Source: JANXXV01 sp038230275
GTDB taxonomy: Bacteria; Acidobacteriota; Terriglobia; Bryobacterales; Bryobacteraceae
DNA: 64,000 bases
Direction of reading: 5' to 3'
NCBI GenBank assembly: GCA_038230275.1
Contig: JBBRNO010000010.1
Coordinates: forward strand, 1 to 64,000
Shown: in pieces, positions 1 through 9,092 of the stretch
Numbering within the stretch: the stretch's first letter is position 1
Layout of the letters: each line of letters starts with the position of its first letter
Position numbers and translations under genes: made by a program
Notes under the pieces: generated by a model
The model's database searches: none
What the model was told of the DNA's origin: nothing
What the model saw: the letters and a program-made list of their open reading frames with translations, nothing else

Positions 1-422
1 GTCCCAATGTTGGTGGAGACGCCCTTCTGCAACACCTTGGCGAAGTAACCTTTGAAGTCGGTCCAATCGCCCGCGCCTGGCTTTTGCGGCGCCACGGATC
101 CGCCTTCTCCAAAAATCATGGACGTGACTCCCTGGCGGACCATACTCTCGGCATTGCCGTCCACCAGAATCGTGTTGTCGGAGTGGTTGTGAATGTCGAT
201 GAAACCAGGCGCGACGATCAGTCCAGCGGCCTCAATGGTCTGCTTCGCCGACTTTCCGGCAAGTCGGCCCATCGCAGCCACCTTTCCATCCCGGATGCCC
301 ACGTCGCCAACGAACGAAGGATTGCCGGTACCATCAACAATGCGGCCGCCGCGGATAAGAACATCGAAATCCTGGGCGGCGGCAAGCGAGACAAATCCCG
401 CTAGCAAGGCAAGCAGCTTCAT
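1..422 (-). CDS. N-acyl-D-amino-acid deacylase-type amidohydrolase, 5' part only
   Basis: The reverse strand reads open from an ATG at 422 to the window edge, giving about 140 N-terminal residues; the rest lies outside. Residues 1-17 (MKLLALLAGFVSLAAAQ) form a signal peptide, so the enzyme is probably periplasmic. DVLIRGGRIVDGTGNP is the N-terminal beta strand of metal-dependent amidohydrolases, and APGFIDIHNHSD carries the HxH metal ligands with the trailing H-S-D seen in D-aminoacylase/dihydroorotase-like members. GVTSMIFGEGGSVAP fits the D-aminoacylase branch. By family, such enzymes hydrolyse N-acyl-D-amino acids or related amides. The substrate cannot be read from this fragment. The class is fairly certain, the exact activity not. 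Confidence 0.8.
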   Translation of the reverse strand, partial: MKLLALLAGFVSLAAAQDFDVLIRGGRIVDGTGNPSFVGDVGIRDGKVAAMGRLAGKSAKQTIEAAGLIVAPGFIDIHNHSDNTILVDGNAESMVRQGVTSMIFGEGGSVAPQKPGAGDWTDFKGYFAKVLQKGVSTNIG

Positions 423-442
423 TGGTAAATTGTAGCCGTTTG

Positions 443-3400
443 TTACGGCCGAATCGACACGTGGGCAGTAGACGGCGAGCGTGTGTCGCCCACAATCAGG
501 TACAGCTGCGCATCCGCGCCCCTGGTGGCGTCGTCCGGGACCCTCGCGTTTACCTGAATCACGACTGCGGGCAGACCGGGGGCGGCGCCGGCGTAAAGTA
601 TCTCCGCCGTCCGTCCGCCGATTTGAACTACAACATTCAGCACTGGCTTCGGCAACACATCGCCGGTAATGGCGCCGGTGCTTCCGCGCGGGTCCGTCTG
701 CCCTTCGCCCGTCGCATAGAAGACGATGATCGATCCCGGTTCGGCCCCATTTTGCGGCGAGTTCGCGCTGGAATCCTGATTTAGAACCGCACCCGGGAAA
801 ATTGCCGGAATGGCATTCGCCACCGCTATTTCATTGGGGTCCGTGCGCACTCCCTTGTATTCCACCTGGAGCCTGGTACTGGCCCGGCCGTAAACCTCAT
901 ATGGCACGATAGCGGAGATTTGAGACTGCGATACATAGACAAGCGGTGCGGGCGCGCCGTCAAACAGCACTCGGGTCTCCGACAGTTGCGTGTCTACCGT
1001 GCCGGCGGAGGTGAGCCGCAATCCCGCGGGACTGGAAGGGCCGAAATTGGAGCCGAATATCGTAATAATCTCGCCCGGCGCCACCGGCCCTGAAAGGAAG
1101 CTTGCCGCATTCACGACGAATGAGGCGCGTGGAAGCGGTGGATCTACCGTTAATGTCACGGTAATGGCAGGTCCCGGTGAGAGCTGCACTTTGCCTGTAT
1201 ACACACCAGGGGCAAGTCCGGCAGGCAGAACGGAGATCCCGAACTGCGCCGGCGCCGTGCCGCTGGCCGGGTTCACAATAATCCACGGTTGATCGGTGCC
1301 AACTGTGAAGTTGAGCGCAGCTCCGGAGCTGGCAACGATAATCGAGCGGAACGGCAGCGGCAGTTCAGAACCCGCCGTATGACTGAATGTGATCGCGCGA
1401 GGATTGGCATCCAGCGTAGCCGGCGGCGGGACCACCAGATTTACAGGAACCACGATGGTTGTTCCACCCACAGGCGACAGCGTGACGGAACCGTTGTAGC
1501 TACCGGAGGTAAGTCCGTTGAGATTAACAGAGACGACAAGCGAGGCGGGAGTATCGCCACCAGAAGGAGTGACGGCGAGCCAATTGGAGTTACTGAAAGC
1601 AGTGGCGGTGAAGTGGACACCGCCGGTGCTGCCCGCCGTAAGGATTTGCGGGGTGGCATCCCGGAAGGCCAAAGCGTTTGGCAGGACTGTAATGGCCGTC
1701 CCCGGAGTGACATTCACCGTCACCGGAAAAGTAATCACTCCGCTGATGGCGGTGGAAGATATCGTGATCGGGACATTGTAGACACCCGGGGTGAGCGCAG
1801 TGGTGCTGATGCCTACCGTAAGGGCCGCGGGAGTCGCCCCGGAAGAGGGGCTCACACTCAGAAAGGAACCGGAGGCAACCGCGGTGAAGTTCAAAACTCC
1901 GCCATTGACGCCTGAGAGAAGCACCGTCTGAGTTGGCGGACGATCAGCGCCCTGCTGCACATTGAACGTGAGACCGGAGGGACTCACTACTATCGAATTG
2001 ACCGCATTCGTCCCGGTGACCGTCAACGTAAAGCTGGCCGTGGAAGAACGGCCGCAAGCATCTCTCACCGTAAGCAGGAACGACGATGTGCCAGCGGCGG
2101 TTGGTGTGCCGGCAATCGAAAAACCGGTAGTGGCGTTCACCAGAGTCAATCCGGCCGGCAGCACTCCGGAACTGAGCGTGAACGTGGGGATTGGCGAAAA
2201 AGGACTCGCGCATCCGCCGGAACTGGTGAGCTTTTGTAGGTACGCCTGACCAACGACGCCGTTCGGAAAGCTGCCATTAGTAACAGTAGGCCCGGGCGTT
2301 TCGGTTACGACCGTAAAAGTGAAAGTTTGCGACCGAAACGTGCCTGGCGCATCGGTCACGGAAGCTGTAATACTGTAGCTTCCCAGTGCGGCCGGCGTTC
2401 CGCTGATTACGCCAGTGGAGGGATTGAGCGAAAGGCCCGTCGGCAGCGCGCCAACCACCGACCATAGATAGGGCGCCTGTCCGCCGGTGGCAACCAGAGC
2501 GATGGCGTAAGACGTGTTCAGCGTTCCAGACGGAAGCGCCGGCGGACTGGTGATGGTGAGCGCGGTTGGTCCGCCGCCGACGCCTTGCGTAATGATGAAA
2601 GTCTGGCCTGCCACTTGGATAGTTCCCGATCTGGCAGCCGCTGGGTTCGCTGCGACGTTGAAATTGATAGACCCCGGCCCGCTGCCCGAGGCCGCAGTTC
2701 CGAACGTGATCCACCCGGCATTACTGCCGGCAGTCCAGCCGCAACCGGCCGCGGTGCTGATGGTGATGATTCCAACGGACGCCGCACCGCCAAACGCCGT
2801 GCCCGGCAATGTAACTGTGAAGGTGCAGGCGGGGGCATCGGTGATGACCAGATTGATGGCCGGAGTGTATTGATATTCGCCGACAATGGCCGCAAGCGCG
2901 TAGGTCCCCGGCGTTCCGGTGAGTTTGACATCGCACACCGCGCGCCCTGCCGCGTTGGTAAGAACAGTGCCTCCAGGAACATTGCAGACTGCGGCGGCGG
3001 TCGCAGTGGGGTCGCCGTTGTTTACGATTCGTACCGATACATTCGGCACCGCCTGGCCCTGCTGGGTTCCACTCTGCGCAGTGACCTGCACCTCAATCGC
3101 GTCCGGCAGTACACTGCCTGCCGGTCCTGTTAGGCTGCGTGTGGCTTGCGATGGCTTAATCAGTTCCACCAAGGGCGGCAGTGCAAAGCCTTGGCCCAAA
3201 GTGGTGGTCACCTGGAAAACCACACTGCCCGCCGAGGATGTAGCCGTGACCGCATTCGGAACGAACGAGCTGCCCGGCTGAATACTGGTGCCTACAAAAG
3301 ACGCACTAGCCAGCCCATTTGAATCTGTGGCACCGGATTGGCCTACCAGCGATCCCGACCCCAGGGTAACGGCCCACGTCACCTTGACACCGGCGGAGGG

Positions 3401-3559
3401 ATTTCCGGCAGCATCCTTCACCTGCACCACCAACGGGACGCTGAGGAATTGCTCTCTGACCACCTGCCCGTTTCCCGACGCAATAGATATGCTTTGAGCG
3501 AACGCTTCCGGCGCGAGGAATAAAAGCGGGAGAAAAATAGCGAAGATAGCGTTTTTCAT
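443..3559 (-). CDS. Secreted Ig/BACON-domain protein with Solibacter C-terminal domain
   Basis: A protein of about 1040 residues. I prefer the ATG at 3559, which starts directly with the signal peptide MKNAIFAIFLPLLFLAPEAFA; a GTG three codons upstream (3568) is the alternative. Domain order: an invasin-like Ig module (about 30-125), a further Ig-like module, a BACON-type module with the CGWTAGSNAGWITF core (about 250-335), two 'putative Ig' modules (GLSLNPSTGVISGTPA is diagnostic), three more BACON-like modules, and a C-terminal domain of about 220 residues of TIGR03437 type (NAASF, ITIFGSNFGPSSPAG, VIQVNARVP). It contains no catalytic motif. By composition it is an extracellular adhesive or carbohydrate-contacting protein; its ligand is unknown. 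It lies 61-76 bp downstream of the kinase gene on the same strand, so co-transcription is possible. Confidence 0.85.
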   Translation of the reverse strand: MKNAIFAIFLPLLFLAPEAFAQSISIASGNGQVVREQFLSVPLVVQVKDAAGNPSAGVKVTWAVTLGSGSLVGQSGATDSNGLASASFVGTSIQPGSSFVPNAVTATSSAGSVVFQVTTTLGQGFALPPLVELIKPSQATRSLTGPAGSVLPDAIEVQVTAQSGTQQGQAVPNVSVRIVNNGDPTATAAAVCNVPGGTVLTNAAGRAVCDVKLTGTPGTYALAAIVGEYQYTPAINLVITDAPACTFTVTLPGTAFGGAASVGIITISTAAGCGWTAGSNAGWITFGTAASGSGPGSINFNVAANPAAARSGTIQVAGQTFIITQGVGGGPTALTITSPPALPSGTLNTSYAIALVATGGQAPYLWSVVGALPTGLSLNPSTGVISGTPAALGSYSITASVTDAPGTFRSQTFTFTVVTETPGPTVTNGSFPNGVVGQAYLQKLTSSGGCASPFSPIPTFTLSSGVLPAGLTLVNATTGFSIAGTPTAAGTSSFLLTVRDACGRSSTASFTLTVTGTNAVNSIVVSPSGLTFNVQQGADRPPTQTVLLSGVNGGVLNFTAVASGSFLSVSPSSGATPAALTVGISTTALTPGVYNVPITISSTAISGVITFPVTVNVTPGTAITVLPNALAFRDATPQILTAGSTGGVHFTATAFSNSNWLAVTPSGGDTPASLVVSVNLNGLTSGSYNGSVTLSPVGGTTIVVPVNLVVPPPATLDANPRAITFSHTAGSELPLPFRSIIVASSGAALNFTVGTDQPWIIVNPASGTAPAQFGISVLPAGLAPGVYTGKVQLSPGPAITVTLTVDPPLPRASFVVNAASFLSGPVAPGEIITIFGSNFGPSSPAGLRLTSAGTVDTQLSETRVLFDGAPAPLVYVSQSQISAIVPYEVYGRASTRLQVEYKGVRTDPNEIAVANAIPAIFPGAVLNQDSSANSPQNGAEPGSIIVFYATGEGQTDPRGSTGAITGDVLPKPVLNVVVQIGGRTAEILYAGAAPGLPAVVIQVNARVPDDATRGADAQLYLIVGDTRSPSTAHVSIRP

Positions 3560-3619
3560 AGGATTCACAAATGAACTGCCGAGGAGAAAACGAACGCGGG
3601 GTACTTTCAGTGTAACAGT

Positions 3620-5335
3620 TTACTTTTGCTCGAGGCCAACGCTGACGGCCGTATCCTGTTCGACAACGGCAGTGAAGGCAAAATCCTTGGTAACTGCGAC
3701 ATCCTTTGATTTGGATGCAGGTACAGTAAGCGGTAGGGGCCGCAACTTAATAATCTGGCCATCCACCGCCTTTACCGATTCCAGGCGAACAGTGACCTTC
3801 CCCCCCCTGCCAAACAACTTTCGCTTTTCGGCATCAATCAGAGATCCGAAACCGGGCGCACCCTTGGCGATCACCACCCGGTCGCCGGCTTTGACGTCCT
3901 GGGTGACAACGAATTCAATTCTACTGCCGTCGGCGGCGGCTGAGAACGGGATATCGGAAGCAGCCGCAAGCGGCACGTCGTGGCCTGCATTTAAAGTGGC
4001 ATGAAGTGCTTGCGGCGGTGTCACCGGCGTCGCGGCGGACGGTGAGGTGGCTTGAACGGACTCGGCCGAGTGAGGATTCCTCATCACTTCGATAACGTCG
4101 CTGGGCACGTTATTTTTCCCCAGCGCGATCAGGTCTTCCGTGGAAAACCCGAAGTTCGTTCTGGAATTGCGGATGTGGCTGATGATGATGTTCTTGCTGA
4201 CACCGGACTTCACCATTTCAATGACCTGATCGTTAGTAAGCGGAGCCCCGGCCGTGACGGGGAATGCGCTGGACTTCTTTGCGGGCGTTTCACCAGGAGC
4301 CAAAGGAGGCGTCGGCGGAACCATGGGATAGTTAGCTTTTCCGCCCAAGGTAAACCACGCCGCCACGGCAGCCACCAAAAGCACGCCGACGCCCAACACC
4401 CAGCCGGTTTTAGGCATTTGCGGTGGCACCCTTTTTTGCACAAGCCTGGCGTTGATGGAGCTTCCCGAAAGAGATTCCTCGCGCAGGTCCTCCAATGCCG
4501 ACTTCAGGTCACTCATACTATTCCAGCGGCGATCCGGATCTTTGCGAAGGCAACGGCTGATAATACTTTCCAGCGCGCCGTGGACGTCATTGGGAATCGG
4601 GCCGACCGGTTCCGGCTCGTCCCGCAAAATGGCGGAAAGCGTGGACACCATGTTGTCGCTGTGGAAGGCGCGCTTTCCAGTCAACATTTCGTACAAAATA
4701 CTGCCAAGGCTGAAGATGTCCGATCGCGGGTCTATTCTTTTCCCTTCGGCCTGCTCCGGAGACATATAGGAAACGGTGCCCAGAATGGTTCCCGCCACCG
4801 TAAGCCCGGCCGAAACATTTGTGACCGTGGCATCGGCATCGCCGATGATGCTCTTCTCGGTCAGTTTGGCGAGCCCAAAATCCAGCAGCTTGGCTTGCCC
4901 ATCTTCGGTGATCATGATGTTGGCCGGCTTCAGATCCCGGTGTACGATGCCGGCCGAGTGGGCACTGACCAGCGCGTTGGCGACCTGAATCCCATACTTC
5001 AGCACCTCACTCAGGCTGAAGCCGTTGCGCGGGATCAGCTCTTCTAACGACTGGCCTTTTACCAGCTCCATCGCTATGTAATCCAGGCCGTTTTCCGAAC
5101 CTACGTCGAAGATGGTGATGATGTTGGGATGGTGCAGGGACGACGCCGACTGCGCCTCTTGAATAAAGCGCTGTTTGCGTTCTTCATTGCCGGTTTTGCC
5201 GGGCGTCAGAATCTTGAGAGCAACTTCGCGGCCAAGCCGTGTGTCTCTGGCACGATACACCTCACCCATGCCACCTGAACCGATGGGCGCAATGATTTCG
5301 TAAAAGCCTAGCCGAGTGGCGGGAGAAAGCGACAA
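3620..5335 (-). CDS. Membrane-anchored Ser/Thr protein kinase (Pkn/STPK type)
   Basis: 571 residues. The start is a TTG at 5335, supported by a GAAGGA ribosome-binding site six bases upstream; no better ATG exists before the kinase domain. The N-terminal half is a complete Hanks-type kinase: glycine loop IGSGGMGEVY (18-27), ATP-binding Lys41, catalytic loop HRDLKPAN (132-139, Asp134), DFG at 152-154, and the SPE motif near 192. One transmembrane helix follows at about 312-330, so the remaining 240 residues should be outside the cytoplasmic membrane. That part has a small helical module with a repeated 'VIEMVKSGVSKNIIISHI / DLIALGKNNVPSDVIEVM' pattern (about 362-417) and a beta-rich tail. The sensed signal is unknown. 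It is divergent from the DUF1592 operon. Confidence 0.9.
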   Translation of the reverse strand: MSLSPATRLGFYEIIAPIGSGGMGEVYRARDTRLGREVALKILTPGKTGNEERKQRFIQEAQSASSLHHPNIITIFDVGSENGLDYIAMELVKGQSLEELIPRNGFSLSEVLKYGIQVANALVSAHSAGIVHRDLKPANIMITEDGQAKLLDFGLAKLTEKSIIGDADATVTNVSAGLTVAGTILGTVSYMSPEQAEGKRIDPRSDIFSLGSILYEMLTGKRAFHSDNMVSTLSAILRDEPEPVGPIPNDVHGALESIISRCLRKDPDRRWNSMSDLKSALEDLREESLSGSSINARLVQKRVPPQMPKTGWVLGVGVLLVAAVAAWFTLGGKANYPMVPPTPPLAPGETPAKKSSAFPVTAGAPLTNDQVIEMVKSGVSKNIIISHIRNSRTNFGFSTEDLIALGKNNVPSDVIEVMRNPHSAESVQATSPSAATPVTPPQALHATLNAGHDVPLAAASDIPFSAAADGSRIEFVVTQDVKAGDRVVIAKGAPGFGSLIDAEKRKLFGRGGKVTVRLESVKAVDGQIIKLRPLPLTVPASKSKDVAVTKDFAFTAVVEQDTAVSVGLEQK

Positions 5336-5424
5336 TAAAATTCCTTCGCACTGCTATTTTACCCCGTATGGCGCCACGTTGTAACTTATGGTTCAATTTA
5401 GTCATCACTTAGTTGCCGTCCGCA

Positions 5425-7740
5425 ATGCAAACACTTCAAAAATTTAGCTGCCTGGCCGCACTTTTGGGTGCTGGCGTTTCCTACGGCGCCTCAGAGCCAA
5501 AGCCCCTGCTGACGCAATATTGTGCCGGCTGCCATAGCCAGAAAGCGAAGATGGCCGGAATCTCGCTGGAAGGCCTGGATCCGTCCAAACCTGCTGAAAA
5601 TCCAGCTCTTTGGGAGAAGGTGCTGCGCAAGGTCAACGCGGGGCAGATGCCGCCGGCTGGAATGCCGCGACCCTCCGCCCCTGCCGTTGCCGCATTCACC
5701 AAATCGCTGGGCGAAGAATTGGATCGCGCCGCGGCGGCGAATCCGAATCCGGGAAACCCCACCATCCACCGGCTGAATCGCGCGGAATATAGCAATGCTG
5801 TCCGGGATCTGCTGGCGTTAGACATCAAGCCGGGGGCGAAACTGCCGGCCGATGATATCGGCTACGGATTCGACAATATCGGCGACGTTCTCTCCCTGTC
5901 TCCGGTGCTGATTGAGCGCTACATGTCGGTTGCCAGGATGTTGAGCCGTCTCGCCGTGGGGGACAAGAACGTAAAGCCGGAAGTGAATGAATTTCAGCCC
6001 CCCAGGACGGTGACCAATCCGGCGGCCATTAAGGGACGGGTCAGCGACGATCTTCCTTTCGATTCCGTCGGCGGCATGTCTTTCGACTACCATTTCCCCG
6101 TGGACGGCGAGTATTCCTTCAAGATTAAGCTTCCCCTGTCGGCCTTCGGTGAGGGAACACCACCCGAAACCAACGCGTTTGAAGTCCGCATCCCGGTGAA
6201 AGCCGGCACTCGCAACGTCGGAGCGACGTTTTTAGCGGAAAACGCCGCCGCTGAAAATGTTTCCCTGCCTGGACGGCGCGGTGGGGGCGAACCACCCCCA
6301 AAGCCCGCAATGGCCAAGATGGATTTGCGGCTCGACGGCGCGCGGGCGAAGCTTTTCGAAGTTCCTGAGGTCGGTGGTCCGCGCTTTACCAGCGTTTCGG
6401 TCGGAGGACCTTATATTGTAAACGGCCTGGGAGACACCCCCAGCCGCCGGAAGATTTTCGTCTGCAAGCCGGCTTTTGCAAAGGACGAAGAACCATGTGC
6501 CCGCAAGATCCTCTCCAATTTGGGGCGCTCTGCCTACCGCCGCCCGTTAACGGATGCGGATCTCAAGCCATTGCTCGCGTTCTACCGAAGTGGCCGCCGC
6601 GAGGGCACGTTTGACAAGGGGATTCAGTTGGCCCTTCGCGCCATGTTGGTGGCGCCGGCATTTCTATTCCGCATCGAACGCGATCCGGCCAACAGCGAGC
6701 CCGGCACGGCCCACCGCATTAGCGATTTTGAACTTGCTTCCCGGTTGTCGTTCTTCCTGTGGAGCAGCATTCCAGATGAGCAACTGCTGGATCTCGCCGA
6801 AAAGGGAAAGCTGAGCGATCCGGCAGTGCTAACCAGCCAGGTTACTCGAATGCTGGAGGACCGGAAGTCGAAAGCGTTCGTGAGTAACTTCGCCGGCCAG
6901 TGGCTGTACCTGCGAAATCTTGCGCAGGTGACACCCGATCAGGACGTGTTTCCAAATTTCGATCCCACCCTTCGCCAAGCCTTCCAGCGCGAGACCGAAC
7001 TTTTCTTCGATGCCGTGATGCGGGAAAACCGACCCGTCACCGACTTGCTGAGCGCCGATTTCACCTACCTCAATCAGCGCCTGGCCAAGCACTACGGAAT
7101 AGCGGGCGTCTATGGTTCCCAGTTTCGCCGCGTCACGCTGACGGATACCAACCGAAGCGGGCTGCTGGGCCAAGGTAGTATCCTAACGGTAACGTCGTAT
7201 CCGGACCGGACTTCCGTGGTGCAGCGGGGCAAGTGGGTTCTGGAGAACTTGCTGGGAACGCCTCCGCCACCTCCTCCACCCGATATTCCGGCACTGGAAG
7301 CGCACGCGAAGGATGGGAAGCGTTTGACCATGCGTCAACAAATGGAACAGCATCGCGCGAACCCCACATGTTCGTCATGCCATTCCCGCATGGATCCCAT
7401 CGGCTTTTCGCTGGAAAATTATGACGGTGTGGGCGCCTGGCGGTCCAAGGATGGCGGCAACGCGATTGATGTCTCGGGTAAGATGCCCGACGGCGCCACC
7501 TTTGACGGACCCGCCGGATTGCGGAATCTGTTGCTCACGGTGCATCGCGATGAATTCATCGGAACGGTAACCGAGAAGCTGCTGACCTACGCGCTGGGCC
7601 GCGGTCTGGAGTTCTACGATGGACCGGCCATGCGAGCCATCGTACGGGATGCGGCTACGCGGAATTCCACCATCCCCGCATTAATTAGTTCGGTTGTGAA
7701 GAGTCCCCAGTTTCAGATGAGGAGAACCCGAGAGCGATGA
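5425..7740 (+). CDS. DUF1592-family secreted cytochrome c-like protein
   Basis: Start at ATG 5425 with signal peptide MQTLQKFSCLAALLGAGVSYGA; a TTG at 5413 is the upstream alternative. The domain order matches the planctomycete/acidobacterial DUF1587-DUF1595-DUF1592-DUF1588-DUF1585 proteins: a haem-binding CAGCH motif soon after the signal peptide, the TIHRLNRAEYSNAVRDLL segment of DUF1587, SRLSFFLWSSIPDEQLL of DUF1592, a second CxxCH (CSSCHSRMDPIG) near residue 650 in DUF1588, and the DUF1585 tail. Length is typical. The biochemical role of the family is not established; the haem motifs suggest periplasmic redox chemistry. Its stop overlaps the next start by four bases (ATGA), so expression with the DUF1552 protein is coupled. 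Confidence 0.9.
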   Translation: MQTLQKFSCLAALLGAGVSYGASEPKPLLTQYCAGCHSQKAKMAGISLEGLDPSKPAENPALWEKVLRKVNAGQMPPAGMPRPSAPAVAAFTKSLGEELDRAAAANPNPGNPTIHRLNRAEYSNAVRDLLALDIKPGAKLPADDIGYGFDNIGDVLSLSPVLIERYMSVARMLSRLAVGDKNVKPEVNEFQPPRTVTNPAAIKGRVSDDLPFDSVGGMSFDYHFPVDGEYSFKIKLPLSAFGEGTPPETNAFEVRIPVKAGTRNVGATFLAENAAAENVSLPGRRGGGEPPPKPAMAKMDLRLDGARAKLFEVPEVGGPRFTSVSVGGPYIVNGLGDTPSRRKIFVCKPAFAKDEEPCARKILSNLGRSAYRRPLTDADLKPLLAFYRSGRREGTFDKGIQLALRAMLVAPAFLFRIERDPANSEPGTAHRISDFELASRLSFFLWSSIPDEQLLDLAEKGKLSDPAVLTSQVTRMLEDRKSKAFVSNFAGQWLYLRNLAQVTPDQDVFPNFDPTLRQAFQRETELFFDAVMRENRPVTDLLSADFTYLNQRLAKHYGIAGVYGSQFRRVTLTDTNRSGLLGQGSILTVTSYPDRTSVVQRGKWVLENLLGTPPPPPPPDIPALEAHAKDGKRLTMRQQMEQHRANPTCSSCHSRMDPIGFSLENYDGVGAWRSKDGGNAIDVSGKMPDGATFDGPAGLRNLLLTVHRDEFIGTVTEKLLTYALGRGLEFYDGPAMRAIVRDAATRNSTIPALISSVVKSPQFQMRRTRER

Positions 7741-9092
7741 TCATTACCCAAAAATTCCTGCCCCGCCGTACATTCCTGCGTGGGATTGGCACCACCCTGG
7801 CCCTGCCGCTTTTGGATGCGATGGTGCCTGCGATGGCCGCCACTCGCCTGACTGCCGCCAAGCCGGCCACTCGCCTCGGATTCGTATACGTCCCGAACGG
7901 AATTATTCAAAAGGCATGGCTGCCCTCGAAGGAAGGAAGTGGCTTTGAGTTCGCCTCCACCATGAAGCCGCTGGAGCCGTTCCGCGAAAAGCTGCTGGTG
8001 ATGAGCAACCTGACGCAGAACGGCGGACGGGCGCTTGGTGACGGTGCGGGGGATCACGCGCGGGCGGGCGCCAGCTGGCTGACTGGCGTTCATCCGAAGA
8101 AGACGGAAGGCGCGGATATCCATGCCGGTATTTCGGCGGATCAGATAGCCGCCGCGGCTTTCGGCAAAAATACGCAGTTCGGATCGCTGGAGATCGGGCT
8201 GGAAGAGCCGAACCTCGCGGGAAATTGCGATTCCGGATATAGCTGCGCCTACACCAACACCATTTCCTGGCGCTCTCCCACCACGCCGAATCCCATGGAG
8301 ATCAACCCGCGGGCGGTCTTCGAACGCCTGTTCGGAGAGGGGGAAACCAACGATCCCGCGGCGCGCCTGAAACTGATGAAAGAGGATCGCAGCATTCTCG
8401 ATTTCATCCGAGGTGATGTAGCCCGTCTGCAGCCGGGGCTGGGCGCTCGCGATAAGAGCAAGCTGGCCGAATATCTGGATGGTATCCGCGACATCGAGCG
8501 GCGCATTCAGAAGGCGGAAGAACAGAGCGCGAGCATGAAGCTTCCGCTGCTGGAACGGCCGTCCAGCATCCCCGACGAATTCGAAGATCACGCCAAGCTG
8601 ATGAGCGATCTGATTGTGATTGCGTTCCAGACCGACATGACGCGCGTAGTCAGTTTCATGATGGCCCGCGAGGGCAGCAACCGCAGCTACCGCGCCATCG
8701 GCGTCTCGGACGGTCACCACTCAGTCACCCACCATCAGAACGATCAGGAAAAGATCACGAAGGTGATGAAGATCGACCAACTGCATGTGAAGTCGTTCGC
8801 CTACCTCCTAGGCAAGCTCGAAGCCACACCGGATGGCGACGGCACGCTGCTGGATCATTCCATGATGCTGTACGGCAGCAGTATTTGCGACGGAAACGCT
8901 CACACGCACCACGATCTGCCGCTGGTATTGGCAGGCGGAACTTCTGTCAAGGTGAAGGGCGGACGCCACGTCCGCTACGCTCCCGATACACCAATGAACA
9001 ACCTGCTGGTGAGCATGCTGGATAAGTCCGGCGTCCCCGCGGAAACATTGGGCGACAGTACCGGCAAGCTGGACCAGCTCTCAGGAGTCTAG
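7737..9092 (+). CDS. DUF1552-family Tat-exported protein
   Basis: 451 residues starting at ATG 7737, inside the stop of the DUF1592 gene, with AGGAG upstream. The N-terminus carries a twin-arginine signal (FLPRRTFLRGIGTTLALPLL), so the protein is exported folded through Tat. The body matches DUF1552: RLGFVYVPNG near the start, GDHARAGASWLTGVHPK, VVSFMMAREGSNRSY and the C-terminal MMLYGSSICDGNAHTHHDLP stretch. DUF1552 proteins are related to the DUF1501/alkaline-phosphatase-like fold, but no activity is established. The gene is the middle member of a coupled three-gene operon with the haem protein upstream and the ankyrin protein downstream, so the three probably act together in the periplasm. 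Confidence 0.9.
   Translation: MIITQKFLPRRTFLRGIGTTLALPLLDAMVPAMAATRLTAAKPATRLGFVYVPNGIIQKAWLPSKEGSGFEFASTMKPLEPFREKLLVMSNLTQNGGRALGDGAGDHARAGASWLTGVHPKKTEGADIHAGISADQIAAAAFGKNTQFGSLEIGLEEPNLAGNCDSGYSCAYTNTISWRSPTTPNPMEINPRAVFERLFGEGETNDPAARLKLMKEDRSILDFIRGDVARLQPGLGARDKSKLAEYLDGIRDIERRIQKAEEQSASMKLPLLERPSSIPDEFEDHAKLMSDLIVIAFQTDMTRVVSFMMAREGSNRSYRAIGVSDGHHSVTHHQNDQEKITKVMKIDQLHVKSFAYLLGKLEATPDGDGTLLDHSMMLYGSSICDGNAHTHHDLPLVLAGGTSVKVKGGRHVRYAPDTPMNNLLVSMLDKSGVPAETLGDSTGKLDQLSGV

Noticed and set aside
4052..5047. Open frame of about 330 codons opposite the kinase gene
   Set aside because: It mirrors the kinase catalytic domain and has no family features of its own.
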